Shown here: one piece after another, positions 33,737 to 44,923 of the stretch | Layout: every line of letters begins with the position of its first letter | Position numbering within the stretch: position 1 is the first letter of the stretch | Origin: Cyclaneusma minus | Taxonomy: Eukaryota > Ascomycota > Leotiomycetes > Marthamycetales > Marthamycetaceae | Assembly: GCA_037179335.1 (NCBI GenBank) | Contig: JAKZHN010000011.1 | Coordinates: 1,146,428 to 1,210,427 of the forward strand | Length of the DNA stretch: 64,000 bases | Direction of reading: 5' to 3' | Made by a program: the position numbers and the translations under genes | Notes under the pieces: generated by a model | Database searches by the model: none | What the model saw: the letters and a program-made list of their open reading frames with translations, nothing else | Told to the model about the DNA's origin: nothing

Positions 33737-34384
33737 TAGCCGTTGAGGGAGAGGTTTATAGGTGTTACGAGAAGTCATGATTCATGAGCGGATCGAGAAT
33801 CACAGCGGTTTTTTTCCTACGATCCTGACGGGCCGACGACTTCGAGTGAGACTACATGGGAATATAGTGGCTGACAAGATCGGTTTCTCGCTTTGCGGTC
33901 TGCAGGATGGCGATTCGAAGATGAGATCGTCGAGGGATGTCGCTCGAGTTCATTGGTCCTCACTTGTGACGCCATCTAGTTCTCCAGTTGAACCTCCAGA
34001 ACTTCCCCGGTTTGATTGTGCCTCAATTCGCAACCCAACATCTACTGCTGAACGTGAGTCACTGATTATCAATCATATTATCTTGAAAGTCTCCGAAGAA
34101 ACATGAAGATTGAAGGATTGTGGCGAGTTCGCTTCGGGATAAACCCATGCGTTCAGCTCTCGGGATCAGCACTGGATGAAGCGCTTCCAATGATAATGCT
34201 GGGCTGCAAGTGCTGTGCCTCATGCTGCGGACTTTTCAATGCAGTCGAGGTAGCTCATATCAATGGGCAAGCCCCTTTCAGTTGAGATTCTTGTTCTTCT
34301 ACACCCATTCTTCCGGATTGAGTTGAGGAACGTCACGACACCGTGATTGAACCATCATTTACTACTATAATCTCAGCAAACACT
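33737..34384. other. Intergenic region
   Basis: Spacer between the Dsc4-like gene and the transcription factor. Short open frames lack protein-like features; nothing supported. Confidence 0.45.
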
Positions 34385-36568
34385 ATGCCACCGAAGACGG
34401 CTGCTCAGAGCGAGTCTTCGGCCTCTGTTCAAAAGAAGAAAAGGCCCACTACATCGTCAATTGTAAGCTGTTCCATGTTATCTACATGTCAGTCGAAGAC
34501 TAACGTCAGTTACCTGTCTTAGGCCTGCGAAAACTGCCGCGCAAAGAAGTTGCGCTGTAATTATACTTCTCCAGCGTGTGGGAATTGCGTTAAACACAGC
34601 CTGGAATGCCGTCGTCGTGATGCGCCGGTGAAAACTGGCAGCCGTCGTAACCAGTAAGGCTAGGTATTGTTCCCAATATCTTCTCTATAGTCACTGATTA
34701 TCACAGTGTAAGACAGATCCAGAAGCTTGAAGAGCGGCTGAGAGAAATGGAGAAAGTTGTGATGAAGGGGAGAATACCCAAGGAAGGCTTATCTCAACAC
34801 CAGGATTTAGGAGAAGGGAAGGAAGTGAGCCGGGCCGGTTTTGAATTTAATGAGATTCGGGAAAACAATTTTACGAATCCTGTGATGGTGGGAATCGATT
34901 ACGACTCACTCCCTGCATGGAACGAGGACTTGCCCTACATGTGGGATTTCTACAAAGACGTACTCGATGACACCGTTCCAAGTCAAGCAATTAAACCTGC
35001 AGTTCAGAACGAGGAGCATATTATGGATGCTTCCACGTCCGAACTGTCAGAAAGGCCAAGCAATACTTCCGCCCTGTTTTTTGACGGACCTACAGAAAAC
35101 ATATCAGTGGAAGCCTCGGTCTATCCATTTCAGAACTTCGACAAGAAATTCCACTTATATCCGGGCATCTACCGCGAAATACTTCCTTGCAAGGAGACAC
35201 TCCCTCTGCCACCCTACACCGAAGCCCTCCCCATAATCCGCCGCTACTTCCTCCCATTCAACACCACTCTACCCCTTTTCTCGCCAACCAGCTTCCTCAC
35301 TCGTTTACAAACCGACTACCCCCAATCTCTATCACACACCCCCGACCCCAAATGGTGGACCTGCATCAACGTCGTCCTCGCCATCTGCCACCGCTTCCTC
35401 GCCATGGACACCCACCCCCCCATCCCCACCTCCCCCTCACGCTCCAACTCCCTAGCCTTCGCCTACCTCAAAAACGCTCTCTCCCAAGTCCCCCAACTAA
35501 CCCTGGAATCCGTCGGCATCCCGCACATCCAAGCACTCCTCGGCATGGCCCTCGTGCTCCAAGGAACTCCAAACCCCCATGCCGCATCCGCGCTTGCAGC
35601 ATTGGCAATGCGCCAAGCGCAACGTCTCGGCCTGCATCGCGAAACCTACTATCATACCTCTGCTGCTTCGCGAGCATGCGCGCGAGATAGCGAATTGGAA
35701 CAGCAGAGGAAATTGTTCTGGGTGGCGTATTGGCTGGATAAAGATATATCGCTACGCACAGAAAAACCACCCGTTCATCACGATGAGGACATGGATGTGC
35801 AACTCCCCAGCCCTGCCACAGGCCCGGAGGCTCTGACGCTTCTTCACAGCAGAACGAGCATCGATATCTTCGCCTATCAGCTCCGCCTTGCGCAAATCAA
35901 AGGCCGGATTTATCGCCGGCTGTACTCCGCTTCTGCTACTTTTGCTTCTAGCGCTGAGCTGGTTTGCGCAGCTCAGGAACTGCAGGATGAGCTTGAAGCG
36001 TGGAAAAGGAGCTTTCCTGTCGAGTTTGAGGCGGAAGGGATTGGGGAGGCGGTGCCGGAGAAGTACTTGATGGAGGTTTTGGTGGTGTATTCGAATTATT
36101 ATCGGGGGAGTAGGATGGTGCAGAGAGTTGTGGATGCTCGATTGAAGGATATGCCGAAACGGGGTGATGATTTGGGGGAAAGGAGGTGTATGAAGGGGCA
36201 TAGACGGTCGTTGAAGATGCTGAGTTTGGCTCCGAGGGGTGATTTTTGTGTTAATTGGTGAGTTTGACACAGTTACGTGCTTGTTTTACGCCGATATGGT
36301 TTTGTTTGGGCTCAGGTGCTGATATTCTTCTAGGCTTATTCTTTCGTCGCTTGTGTCGGCTACTATTGCTGTACTCGAAAATGTCATTGAATGCTCGAGG
36401 GAGGATATGGCACAGGGTGTTAGTGACCTGCGGCTTGTCGATCCGTCGCTGAAACTACTTGATCTCTTGGCAAATGGACATGGTAGCGAGAACGCTGAGG
36501 TGCAGCAAGTCCGGGATTACTGTGAAGGGTTGGCAAGAAGGGCTAGCAACGTTGTTACAGAAATGTGA
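34385..36568 (+). CDS. Zn2Cys6 transcription factor with fungal-specific TF domain
   Basis: Exons 34385-34462, 34523-34653, 34707-36257 and 36334-36568 give 664 residues. The zinc cluster is ACENCRAKKLRCNY...ACGNCVKHSLEC with spacing C-x2-C-x6-C-x6-C-x2-C-x6-C; it begins exactly at exon 2. A short coiled-coil dimerisation element follows (IQKLEERLREMEKVV). The middle homology region (fungal_trans) is seen in PYTEALPIIRRYFLPFNTTLPLFSPTSF, ALLGMALVLQGTPNP, and AMRQAQRLGLHRE...LEQQRKLFWVAYWLDKDIS. The last exon encodes a conserved-type helical end. It lies 2.6 kb downstream of AOX, but there is no evidence that it regulates it. Target unknown. Confidence 0.9.
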
Positions 36569-36696
36569 AGCAATTTGTATATCAGGACGTGATAGCATGT
36601 CGACAAAGCATAGCACGAGCGAGGAGAATTGAATGCTATATTCAGCTACTCTGACAATGGTGATGCTCGAAATGCATGACTTGCGGCCGGGATTGC

Positions 36697-37068
36697 TCAA
36701 ATAAAGCGGAGAGCGCGGTTCAGCTGAGGCTGTGAGAGAGGTTAGTACATTGCGTGAGCCTTCAAAAACACAAGCAAGCATGTTGACTATAACAGACGTA
36801 CCCTAGTATCGGCAACGAGGTAGATCAACAGAATCAAGCACACGAAGAACAACGCCTCGAAGACGCCGAAGGGGTCGTCGAGGCCGTAAAAGTACATGAG
36901 GCCTAAGGATTATATTAGCGATCACTCTGACTATATTGAGAGAAGGAACTCTTCGAATGAGCGGGCAGATATACCAGACAAGCAGATCATCACCACAATC
37001 ACCCATTCCGTCGGTGGTTCTAGATCTCGGTCGACAGCAGCGAAGTTGAAGAAGCCGTTGTGGTCCAT
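36697..37068 (-). CDS. Mini membrane protein, 75 aa, three exons
   Basis: Exons 37068-36975, 36902-36802 and 36729-36697 join in frame; the second intron has a perfect TACTAAC branch site. The protein starts MDHNGFFNFAAVDRDLEPPT, with two hydrophobic segments (WVIVVMICLSGLMYFYG and FEALFFVCLILLIYLVAD) and a short polar tail. Two membrane spans are likely. The last exon codes only 10 residues. I do not recognise the family; its size and architecture suggest a subunit or assembly factor of a membrane complex (inference). Confidence 0.6.
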
Positions 37069-38243
37069 GTTTGTCGTCGTTTGTGCTGTGTTTGTCTGTT
37101 AGCAATCACTCGTTTTTTGAATAGCAAGTCTGCTTGGTGTCATGATGAAATCACTTGAGTTGATGGAGAGAGTTTGGTTCGGGAGATTTCTTGATCTAGG
37201 ACGTGTGGCGGGCTTTGATGGAGAAGTTGAGGAGGAGCAGATGGATTTTGGTCCATTTTGACGCTCGGTGGGCCTCAAGTCGGCCAGACGATAACCTGTT
37301 GTCGTTTACATGTTGTGTGCGCTTGACATGCGGGGATAGCCATGTGCTTCGCTCTGAGGTATCGTCCGTGGTCTGGAATGTTGTGCCTTTCAAGTCGTCG
37401 CGGGCGCGGTACAAGACAGAGACGGGGAAGAGTCGTTTTGCACGCCTCGACAATCACGGACGAAGCTGGGTTGTTTCGATCTTCTCACTTGGCCCGCTTC
37501 GCTTTGCCTCCACCAAGCTGCGCAAGCTCGCCTTCAAGCTGCAGTTTCGACCTCCTAATAACACCTTGCCCATCAGCTCCCAGCTGCGTCCTTGGGCTTG
37601 CTGGTTTTGAAGCTGCGCTCCGCTCTCCGCTTCGAACGCCAGCGCGGCTTTTCGACTACAGCTTACTCGAGTGGAGAAGGAAGGTCTCCGGTCAGGGCTA
37701 CGGAAGGAGTATAGTCAGGTGCAGCGGCAAGGCAGCCGCTGGGGCAAGGTCACGGGGCACGGTTACTGGGCACGGTCAGGGGTTGGTGCCGTGACACAGG
37801 TTGTGGTGGAGGAGAATTTACCGTCGACTAGGTTCTCTGCTCAATAGAGAGTCCCTCGGACTTGAGTTGCTTGTTCTCGTGAGCGTTAAATGGGACTGAC
37901 GATGGCTATGCTGTGTTTACATCTTGGGCGGTCAAGAGGCAGAAATGGGCATGTACCGTTGTGAGAGGCGTACCATATTTACAAACTATTACATCCAACA
38001 CCATGTTAACTTTAGTAACAGCTATATATTATCAGAGTGGTTATTGCATGGTGTTTCTATCAACCTGGCTTTGATTTGAGAGAGTTCTAAAAGGACGATG
38101 CAAAGTCATGGTCCAACCCCTAAGCATCCCGCAATCTAGCCGTAATGAAGGAAGCAAGTAATTAATTCCGGCTGATAATTAGTGCCTTTCTTTTTTCGAC
38201 TGCTTCAGAAGTTCTCCGAATTTGCTATGGGCATCCAGCAGAT
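37069..38243. other. Intergenic region
   Basis: No supported gene. Positions 37200-37620 hold several overlapping open frames on both strands, none protein-like. A short G-rich tandem motif (GGGCACGGT) repeats near 37755-37780. Confidence 0.4.
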
Positions 38244-39050
38244 TCAATCCTCCATCTCAGTGTCCTCAGACTCTTCCCAATCCTCGTCCCCGTCCGACTC
38301 CGAGTCCTTATCATACATGATATCGTCCTCACCCAAGTCCGTGAAGTCCGCTTCCGGGTCCGCCTCCTCCTCATCCGAATTCGAGGAGGCCTTGAGCTCT
38401 GGCTTGAGATTAACCAGCTGAAGACCACACTTATTTTCATCTGTCAGATTCCAGAGATCGGCAGCCATCCTTTCATCGTAGCTGCTGCCAGTACACCACT
38501 TTCCCTTTTCCCTTATGTGACAACCGGCAAAGAACTTGACGGGGACAGCAGCTACTATGACCTGATTGAGAGTCTTTCCGGTGAAAGGTGCAGTCGCATC
38601 AGGCCAGGTTCCGGCCCTGCGTCCACGCAATATGAGCATTCTGAGTACGAAAGCGTCGCATTCTTCCTCGCAATTGTCCCCGCTCTGATACCTCTCGATC
38701 ACATTTTCGAGCCATTGGACCGTTCTGGTAATCTTCTCGATCCGGGCTGCCTTAACGGCATCTGGTAATGTCAGTTTGCAGCTGCTAAAATAAAGAGGTA
38801 TTCTCACATACTTGAATTCGACCGTCATTGTGCGGCCGGGGCGGCCTATCTGGTAGAGTTTGGATAGCATTCCCATGAAGTAGTTCTTCTCGCGGCCGCT
38901 TAGTTGGTCGGGGCGAGAAATAGGTCTGCGGATGCCGATGATTTGTCGCTCCTGTGGGATGCCTAGCGCTTGGTTGATCCCCAGCAGAGGTCCGTAATCT
39001 GCAGCTTGGCGCGCGACTCTCGGCGTCTGGGGATAGTACGGGAGGTCCAT
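38244..39050 (-). CDS. Hypothetical acidic-tailed protein
   Basis: Open frame of 268 residues. The central part has ordinary composition (MDLPYYPQTPRVARQ, AARIEKITRTVQWLENVIERY, FVLRMLILRGRR). The last 50 residues are almost all Asp/Glu/Ser (SDEEEADPEADFTDLGEDD, ending TEMED). A GTATGT...CCAG stretch of 50 nt (about 38812-38763) resembles an intron but removing it breaks the frame. The frame stays open upstream of the ATG into the end of the BTB gene in another phase, so the two could be one gene joined by an intron I could not place. Family not recognised. Confidence 0.5.
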   Translation of the reverse strand: MDLPYYPQTPRVARQAADYGPLLGINQALGIPQERQIIGIRRPISRPDQLSGREKNYFMGMLSKLYQIGRPGRTMTVEFKYVRIPLYFSSCKLTLPDAVKAARIEKITRTVQWLENVIERYQSGDNCEEECDAFVLRMLILRGRRAGTWPDATAPFTGKTLNQVIVAAVPVKFFAGCHIREKGKWCTGSSYDERMAADLWNLTDENKCGLQLVNLKPELKASSNSDEEEADPEADFTDLGEDDIMYDKDSESDGDEDWEESEDTEMED

Positions 39051-39112
39051 GGGCTCTCCATGGTTCTCCGCTGGTACATCGTTGGCTTGCTGAGCGTCTG
39101 GGCTTGGGGTTC

Positions 39113-39829
39113 TTACTGCCTCAATGCGGCGGCGTTGAGCAGCAGGTGCTGGGTTGGCTTGGGGTCCTTGACGGCGGTCTTCGGCTTCCCAATGACAATT
39201 CTCGGCAGTGGAAGCCTCTCATCCATGTTGTCAAACAGCTTATGGTCACCGTAAAGGATGAGACTGTGTGTCAACATCTCGAACTCGTGCTGGTTGTTGA
39301 AAAACCAAGCAAGTGTCAGGCTCGACAATGCTTTCTCGCTATCTCCAGCCGATGTGCCATACCATGATCGCAAGCCAGTCACCTCTCTGCTGGCAAGGTG
39401 ATACATGATATCATGCATCTGATACTTATCGGCAAGTATCACCAGGTTGGTCATTTGCTTCAAATCCAGAACCTGGGGCACCTTCTGCCTCTGAGCGTGT
39501 ATGAGGCACATCAAGAACTCCATAGCCTCTGCATCGTCTTCCGGTAAGGGCAGCTCGAGATGGCCGGTATCTCGAAGCGTCTGAGACTCTGCGAAGCCAC
39601 TATTGAACAGAGCTCGAAAGACTGGAGACGCAAGGGCGAGATGCTTCGACGATAGCAGAATTGTGACTTCTTCGGCCACATCATTGGAGGAAGCCTGGCT
39701 TTCATCTTCTTCGGTCACCGAATCGTCGCTGCTGTCTTCGGATAATTCAGATACTCCACGAGCGTGCGCGAGGACCAGGGTCACATCGCCCTCGGGATCG
39801 AGTACCCAAGTGGGCTTTGAGGTCGCCAT
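39113..39829 (-). CDS. BTB/POZ-domain protein
   Basis: Residues 1-239 from MATSKPTWVLDPEGDVTLVL. After a Ser/Asp/Glu-rich insert (residues 28-50) comes a BTB fold: LLSSKHLALASPVFRALF, ELPLPEDDAEAMEFLMCLIH and LKQMTNLVILADKYQMHDIM, the standard A-B and later helices of fungal BTB proteins of the 'SKHL..ASPVF' type. These proteins are often specific to filamentous fungi, with unknown partners. The open frame extends upstream of the chosen ATG to 40039, but that part is Ser/Thr/Pro low complexity and likely leader. The C-terminal 30 residues may be read-through of an intron. Confidence 0.75.
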   Translation of the reverse strand: MATSKPTWVLDPEGDVTLVLAHARGVSELSEDSSDDSVTEEDESQASSNDVAEEVTILLSSKHLALASPVFRALFNSGFAESQTLRDTGHLELPLPEDDAEAMEFLMCLIHAQRQKVPQVLDLKQMTNLVILADKYQMHDIMYHLASREVTGLRSWYGTSAGDSEKALSSLTLAWFFNNQHEFEMLTHSLILYGDHKLFDNMDERLPLPRIVIGKPKTAVKDPKPTQHLLLNAAALRQ

Positions 39830-41209
39830 TTGGTATTGAAGGTGATGGACTTGTAGGACTATGGTTGAGGGTGTATTGGTGTCGGCGCGTGGGTGGAAGC
39901 GGGCTGAAGAAGCTGTTGGCCTCACAGTCGACCTGCTGGTAGTCAGGCAGGCGGGGTTTGAGGTTGAGAGTTGAGGTTGGGAGTTTGAGGTTGAGAGCAA
40001 GTCTTGTCGACTGCGCAAGGAAGCAGATGGTCGCAGCAACGGGAGAAGAAGACGCCGCTGCTACGAGCGCGAGCGCGAACGCAAGCAACGTCGCTACGTG
40101 TTGTCTTTCTTTTGGAGGCGGAGAGGTTGGTGAATAACACAGGCTGTTGACTGTAGTCTCTCTGGAACTGCGAGAGAGAGAAGGAGTGCTGGAACAGTCA
40201 TGTGATGAGCCCGCACATATCACATGCCGAGCCTCCTGGCTGCTCACCGCGCCTACCTAAGCGCAGGTGGCAGTTAGTGGGCTTGTGTGGGAGCGGTAGC
40301 TCTACTTGTCTTTGGTAGCTTTGCAAGACACCGGTAGCTCTGTTTTGCACCAGTAGTTTCGCACAGCGCTGGTAGCTGTGGGTAGCACCGGGGCACGGAG
40401 GACATGAAGCTCTTCCAATCCTGCGCCTTCCTTCTTCTTAGTTGAATATAACACCCTGACGAGACCTTACCATTACACCTTACTATGGCTTCCGGTGCTT
40501 TTAACATATTCCGAATGACGCCAGACATCACGGCGGCGAAGACATGATGCCGCTGGCACAATATACATTAAAAGATGCAAAGAGACGTACTTTGTTAAAA
40601 ACGTAATGTATCTGATACTCCAAGACCCAAGACACTCTGGGCATCCTGTCACAAATATAAGGGCCATCAAGGCGAGACCAATCTGATTAACAAATATGAA
40701 GAACATCTGATGACCGATCTGATAATCAAGATGAGGATCAAGCCGAGAAGCTCGACAAACGAATGTCCCATGATACCTAACCGCCCCTCTCCATTGCTTT
40801 GCCTCGCACGACTCGTTGGCAATCGCAAGCCAAAGACCTGACCTCGTATCACTCGTCTTCAATAAAAGTCGGCATTATCTCCATCAGTCGTCAGCTCATC
40901 CACCACCCGTCATACCACCTCGCAACTCTTGCACCATCAGCCCCTCTCTAAGCCACTTGTCCCACAGCCCATGTTTCGATCGACGAATCTTTTGAGTCTC
41001 CTAGGGCCGATAATATATAATAAGGACGCTGAATGTTGGCAATGCCCTTTAGGGTCTAATTGCCAGAAACTCAAATGCATTGGCAACATCCAGCGACCCC
41101 ACTGTATTATTGACCCCGTCAGGCTCAAAAGATTCGTCGAATCGAAACATGCACTCAAGGACAAGTGGCCTGGAGGGAGGTTGATCGCTTTCACTTACTC
41201 CGCTCCCCC
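39830..41209. other. Intergenic region with a long inverted repeat
   Basis: Contains tandem GTTTGAGGTTGAGAG-like repeats (about 39956-40000), a repeated (C/G)GGTAGCT(C/G)TG motif (about 40290-40390), and the inverted repeat at 40935-41188. A minus-strand open frame at 40473-40862 with one hydrophobic stretch is not convincing. Confidence 0.4.
40935..41188. repeat. Long imperfect inverted repeat (about 100-bp arms)
   Basis: The left arm (about 40953-41054) and right arm (about 41068-41168) are reverse complements over about 100 bp with a near-perfect block (ATGTTTCGA, TCGACGAATCTTTTGAG) and roughly three-quarters identity further in; weaker similarity extends about 18 bp outward. The loop is about 15 nt. 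Read on either strand it gives near-identical peptides (TNLLSL.G.II, RLKRFV). A MITE-like remnant or hairpin-RNA source is possible; no clear target duplication. Confidence 0.75.
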
Positions 41210-41875
41210 TCACAACTCATCACACCACCCCAACGCAACCCCCGGCTCCAATCTCTTCGAATAATCCGCATCCAACCACACCCTCCTCACCACCCCCTCA
41301 CTATCAACCAACACCGTCGCCGGAATCGGCACATTCAACTCCCTCCCCCCATACCTCTCTTCCCACCTATGTCCCAACTTCTCAAACACCCCCCTCATCT
41401 CCTCGCCCATCTCCCAAACAATGCCCAACTCCCTCGCCAACCCATTCCCCACATCACTCAACACCTCAAACCCCAGCCCCTCCTTCTCCACCGTACTCAA
41501 AGACGTATCAGGCAGCTCTGGCGAAATGGCAATCAATGCGACGCCCTTGGATGTGAATGCGGGCAGGTGGGCTTGGAGAGCGCGGAGCTCGAGGTTGCAG
41601 AATGGACACCAGGAGCCGCGGTAGAAGGAGATGAGGAGGCCGCGGAGGGAGGCGGGGCGGGTGGATGGGGAAAGCAGGGAGTCGAGTGATATTTCTTTGC
41701 CAGTGGCATTCGAGAGGACAAAAGATGGGAACTTGGAGCCCACTTGAATGGCAGTGGATGGGTCGAAGGTGCGGATGTGCTCAGCTGTGGAGGCTTTGAT
41801 GGGGTTTGCTATTTCGAAGGGGGCGGTGGCGTGGAATTTGGTGTAGACGTCGGAGAGCTCGGTGGTGAGAGACAT
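41210..41875 (-). CDS. Peroxiredoxin-like (AhpC/TSA) protein
   Basis: Single exon, 221 residues. The thioredoxin-fold peroxidase signature is in residues 80-95: LLISFYRGSWCPFCNLELRA, with a WCPFC motif in place of the PxxxTxxC of classical peroxiredoxins, as in the fungal/bacterial 'AhpC-TSA, redoxin-like' group. Downstream elements are LIAISPELPDTS, FEVLSDVGNGLARELGIVW and VPIPATVLVDSEGVVRRVWLDADY, the standard final strands. No signal peptide; cytosolic location inferred. A role in peroxide reduction follows from the family; CxxC rather than a single peroxidatic Cys suggests thioredoxin-like redox chemistry. Confidence 0.82.
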   Translation of the reverse strand: MSLTTELSDVYTKFHATAPFEIANPIKASTAEHIRTFDPSTAIQVGSKFPSFVLSNATGKEISLDSLLSPSTRPASLRGLLISFYRGSWCPFCNLELRALQAHLPAFTSKGVALIAISPELPDTSLSTVEKEGLGFEVLSDVGNGLARELGIVWEMGEEMRGVFEKLGHRWEERYGGRELNVPIPATVLVDSEGVVRRVWLDADYSKRLEPGVALGWCDEL

Positions 41876-42810
41876 GATTATTCTGGATTGATTTGGGAAT
41901 TTAGATCAGGCGAGGATGATAGTGGAGGAATTGATTCAAGGGTTACTTTTCTGCTAGAAGATGATATGAGGATATGGGGGCGGTATGAGTTACTGGGGAT
42001 ATTCGATATGGACGAAGTGGAAATAACTCGACCTTATATCTTTTTCAGATTTCGGAAACTAGCTTTGATACTTCCGGAAAGTTTGAAAGCACTGGGCGGG
42101 TTTGAAATCAAGAGTTCGGAAGCAATGACAGTTGGTAATTCGGAAGCACCCTTCGATGCTTCCGAGCTTATCAATGGTTCGATCCAGACAGCCATTTTGC
42201 CTATCAAAGTGTATATCAGTCTATAAACCTCAAGTGACGTCTGCTAAGGCAGGTTCATACAGAGGGTAGTTAATATATCCCAAAGGGTTGGCTTCCGATG
42301 GGACATTTTTGGAATCTGGGCCCCTGGGGCCGGTCGACAGGAACGAGGTATGGCGATCCTTTCGTTTTTGAACAAGCGGCCGTTGTGCTGAGCAGACGAT
42401 GACCCCAGCGCCTACATGTATTCATGAAACAATTTTCGTCACACGGTGGAATAAGGAATATGCGACTGAACCTTAAATATCGCATCATCCAATTCCAAAT
42501 GCGGTAGTACGTCATCTGACATCGCCCTGAGCTAGTTCCAATGCAATGAGTGTAAGTGTCAGCTGAGACGTTACACGGACTATTCTAACTGTCAAGAAAT
42601 ATTCTTGATGATTTCGATTGGTGGTTGTTTTCTCTAAGCCGCATTTCAAAACACTGGAGAGAATTTGGCACCACGCGTGTAAAAATTGAAGGTGAAAGTC
42701 CTATGGGTATCATATCTCGAAACAGTTGCTCTTCGCTCGCTCCCCAAACCCCAGTAAGCCTGATATCATGAGCCATGGTTCTCACCCACCTAGTAAGCAC
42801 GAGAGAAACA
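41876..42810. other. Intergenic region
   Basis: Includes a cluster of (A/T)TTCGGAAGC / TTCCGGAAG-type motifs at 42050-42165. No gene supported. Confidence 0.4.
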
Positions 42811-44923
42811 CTAGTCGACAGGTTTTACCTTGATCTTCGTCTTCAACCCATGCGACTTTGGAACTTTCTTGAGCATCTTCCGGATCGCCTCAGGATCAGG
42901 ACCAGGCACACCAAGATTCTCAGATAGACGGACGCCAATGACAGTATGCCCCTTCGGCGAAGGCTCCCATGTCTCGATGGCTACTCCATCGTAGAGCGTG
43001 CCATCGCCGTATCTCGGCACCGGATGCGTAAATATCTGTCCCAATAACCTTGCAAGGACCCCAATCCACTCGCATGCCATGGTCAACTCTTCCCCAAGCA
43101 GCACACCGAGTTCCGCGGCTATTTTCCTGTCCTTGGGCCCCAAATCTGTGCCCCATCTTGCACACATGGCTAATGCAAGACACGCCCGTCTCTTGTGATC
43201 GAGACCTGGTATGTCGCTCAAAATACCGCTAATAGGTTCGTTCAAGGCCCTCGAGGCATTCGTCTCGTCCGCCGCGCCCATATTATCCCAAATATGGCAC
43301 GCCACATAGGGTAGCAACTCTTCTGGAAATTTGGGACCCCGTGCAGGATAGGGAGCAGTTTCCAGGAAACCGACAACTGCCGAGGTAAACGGACTGACCG
43401 ATGAATCCTTCGTTTTATCTTCCAGAAATTCCGGATGTTGTGATTCGCAGCCGGGAAGTAGCAAGACCGGGTCCACCTCCCGCACTTCTTTTGGCAATTT
43501 CATGAACAAAACGCCTTCGCGGTTCCCACCACTGCAGAAAGTCACCCTCCGAATCTTCGGTACCGCCTTGCAAAGCGCTTCAACAACGGTAGCAATAGCG
43601 GGAAATTGCTGCCGCCGACGCTTCGAAAGTCCAAAAATCTCATTCTCACCCTCGCTCTCATTCGTATGTAGCATTTTCTCGTATTGTACGAAGTGCTCCC
43701 CCGGCACACTGAAGCCGCCAATGGACGGTATGGGATAGGGGTTTGTCGCGTGCGTATGCATGAGCATGCTGCCATATCCGCGGAAGCCGCCGCCGCAGAA
43801 ATAGATGTCTACTCCTTCGCCTTCGGCAGCTTGTGCCAGACTAGGGAATTGCTCTCGCAGGTGGTCAAAGGTGGATTTCATGGTATTGTGGAGGTCCTGC
43901 CTGGTTTGGGCGGCTTCATTTGCGATACTCAGGGCCCGAGAAAGTCGAGCGGCGCCGAAGGGTATGCTGCGGCCGCGCTCGGCGGCGAGGACTTCGTAGT
44001 TGGGAACTGAGGAGTTGAGGTAGGTCATTTGAACACTGCCGCCTATTTGTGTTAGTGGTATTTTCTGCGTACCTAGAGACAGTGAGACGAAGGGAGCCTG
44101 CATGCAGCTGGAATTTCCTAGGCTACTCAGGACATCCCAAATGATTTGGAATATTTCAAGTGATCTGAGAAGCTCCAAGTCGTTGGAGAACTTCCAAGTG
44201 ATCGGGGAATCTCCCAGTACTGAGAAATTCCAAGTACTTCGGGATATTCCAAGTAATCGGAAAAGTTCCGATTACTGAGAAGTATTCTGGAAGATCGGAA
44301 CTCAATGATCTTTCGAAAACGACGAATTTCACTTACCTCCAAGATCCATAAACAACCCATCGACCTTACTGAAGCCACTGCGAGCACCCATAGCCCCAAA
44401 CAGACTTTCAGTCTCCGGACTCAAGATATCAATATTCCAACTCGTCTGCTTCTGAATCGCCGCGACCATATCGATTCGGTTTTTAGCCGTCCGCATAGCC
44501 TCGGTCGCAAAAACGCTCGTCTGCTCCGCCGGAACGCCATATCTATCGCAGATAGCACGAAAGCGCTTCATCGTCGCGGCGACTTGCTCGATTGTCTCCT
44601 TAGGGAATTCGCCAGGGACAGAGTCGGGTGTGGATGAGTGAAGGGCATCGTAGAGAGAAATTCCGGCTCGTTCACGGTAGATGCAGTGAAGGAGTCGGGA
44701 ACGTGGTGGTGTTAGGTCGGAGATGGAGAAGCGTATGCCGTTGCTGCGAGAAGTTAGTATGGCACTGGCAGATCTTTTGAGAAAGTGGAGAGTGCGAGGA
44801 AAGGGGCGGAGATGGTTACCTTCCCATGTCCACCAGGCCGAAGAGAGAGTTGCCTTTGGGGTCATGCTTGGGGAGCTTCTCTTCGAAATTGTGAAGCTCG
44901 ATGCGAGAGTCGTCGAGAGACAT
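42811..44923 (-). CDS. rtg2: RTG2-like Ppx/GppA-family protein (retrograde regulation)
   Basis: Exons 44923-44820, 44743-44337 and 44042-42811 join in frame to 580 residues, close to yeast Rtg2 (588). It belongs to the ASKHA-fold Ppx/GppA phosphatases; in yeast Rtg2 senses mitochondrial dysfunction and relieves Mks1 inhibition of Rtg1/3. The phosphate-1 loop is LVDMGSNGIRFSI (split by intron 1) and the phosphate-2 loop is FMDLGGGSVQMTYL (split by intron 2). The N-terminal half has AERGRSIPFGAARLSRAL and VDIYFCGGGFRGYGSMLM. The C-terminal half has the HD-like helical region of fungal Rtg2 (LPYVACHIWDNMGAADETN). Intron 2 is long (294 nt) and filled with a minisatellite. Co-occurrence with AOX in the window is chance as far as I can tell. 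Confidence 0.9.
44150..44300 (-). repeat. Degenerate 19-20 bp minisatellite, locus 2 (inside RTG2 intron 2)
   Basis: Units begin TTTCAAGTGATCTGAGAA, TCCAAGTCGTTGGAGAA, TCCAAGTGATCGGGGAA, TCCCAGTACTGAGAAA, TCCAAGTACTTCGGGA, TCCAAGTAATCGGAAAA and TCCGATTACTGAGAA. Same consensus (TCCAAGTRATYGGGAGAA) as at 18308-18410. A weaker relative may be at about 45180-45265. Confidence 0.6.

Noticed and set aside
30633..36568. AOX, Dsc4-like gene and Zn2Cys6 factor as a co-regulated cluster
   Set aside because: No shared motif or pathway logic; adjacency of unrelated genes is normal in fungi.
37203..37794. Plus-strand open frames near 37.2-37.8 kb
   Set aside because: Three overlapping frames in different phases, no protein-like pattern and no splice signals.
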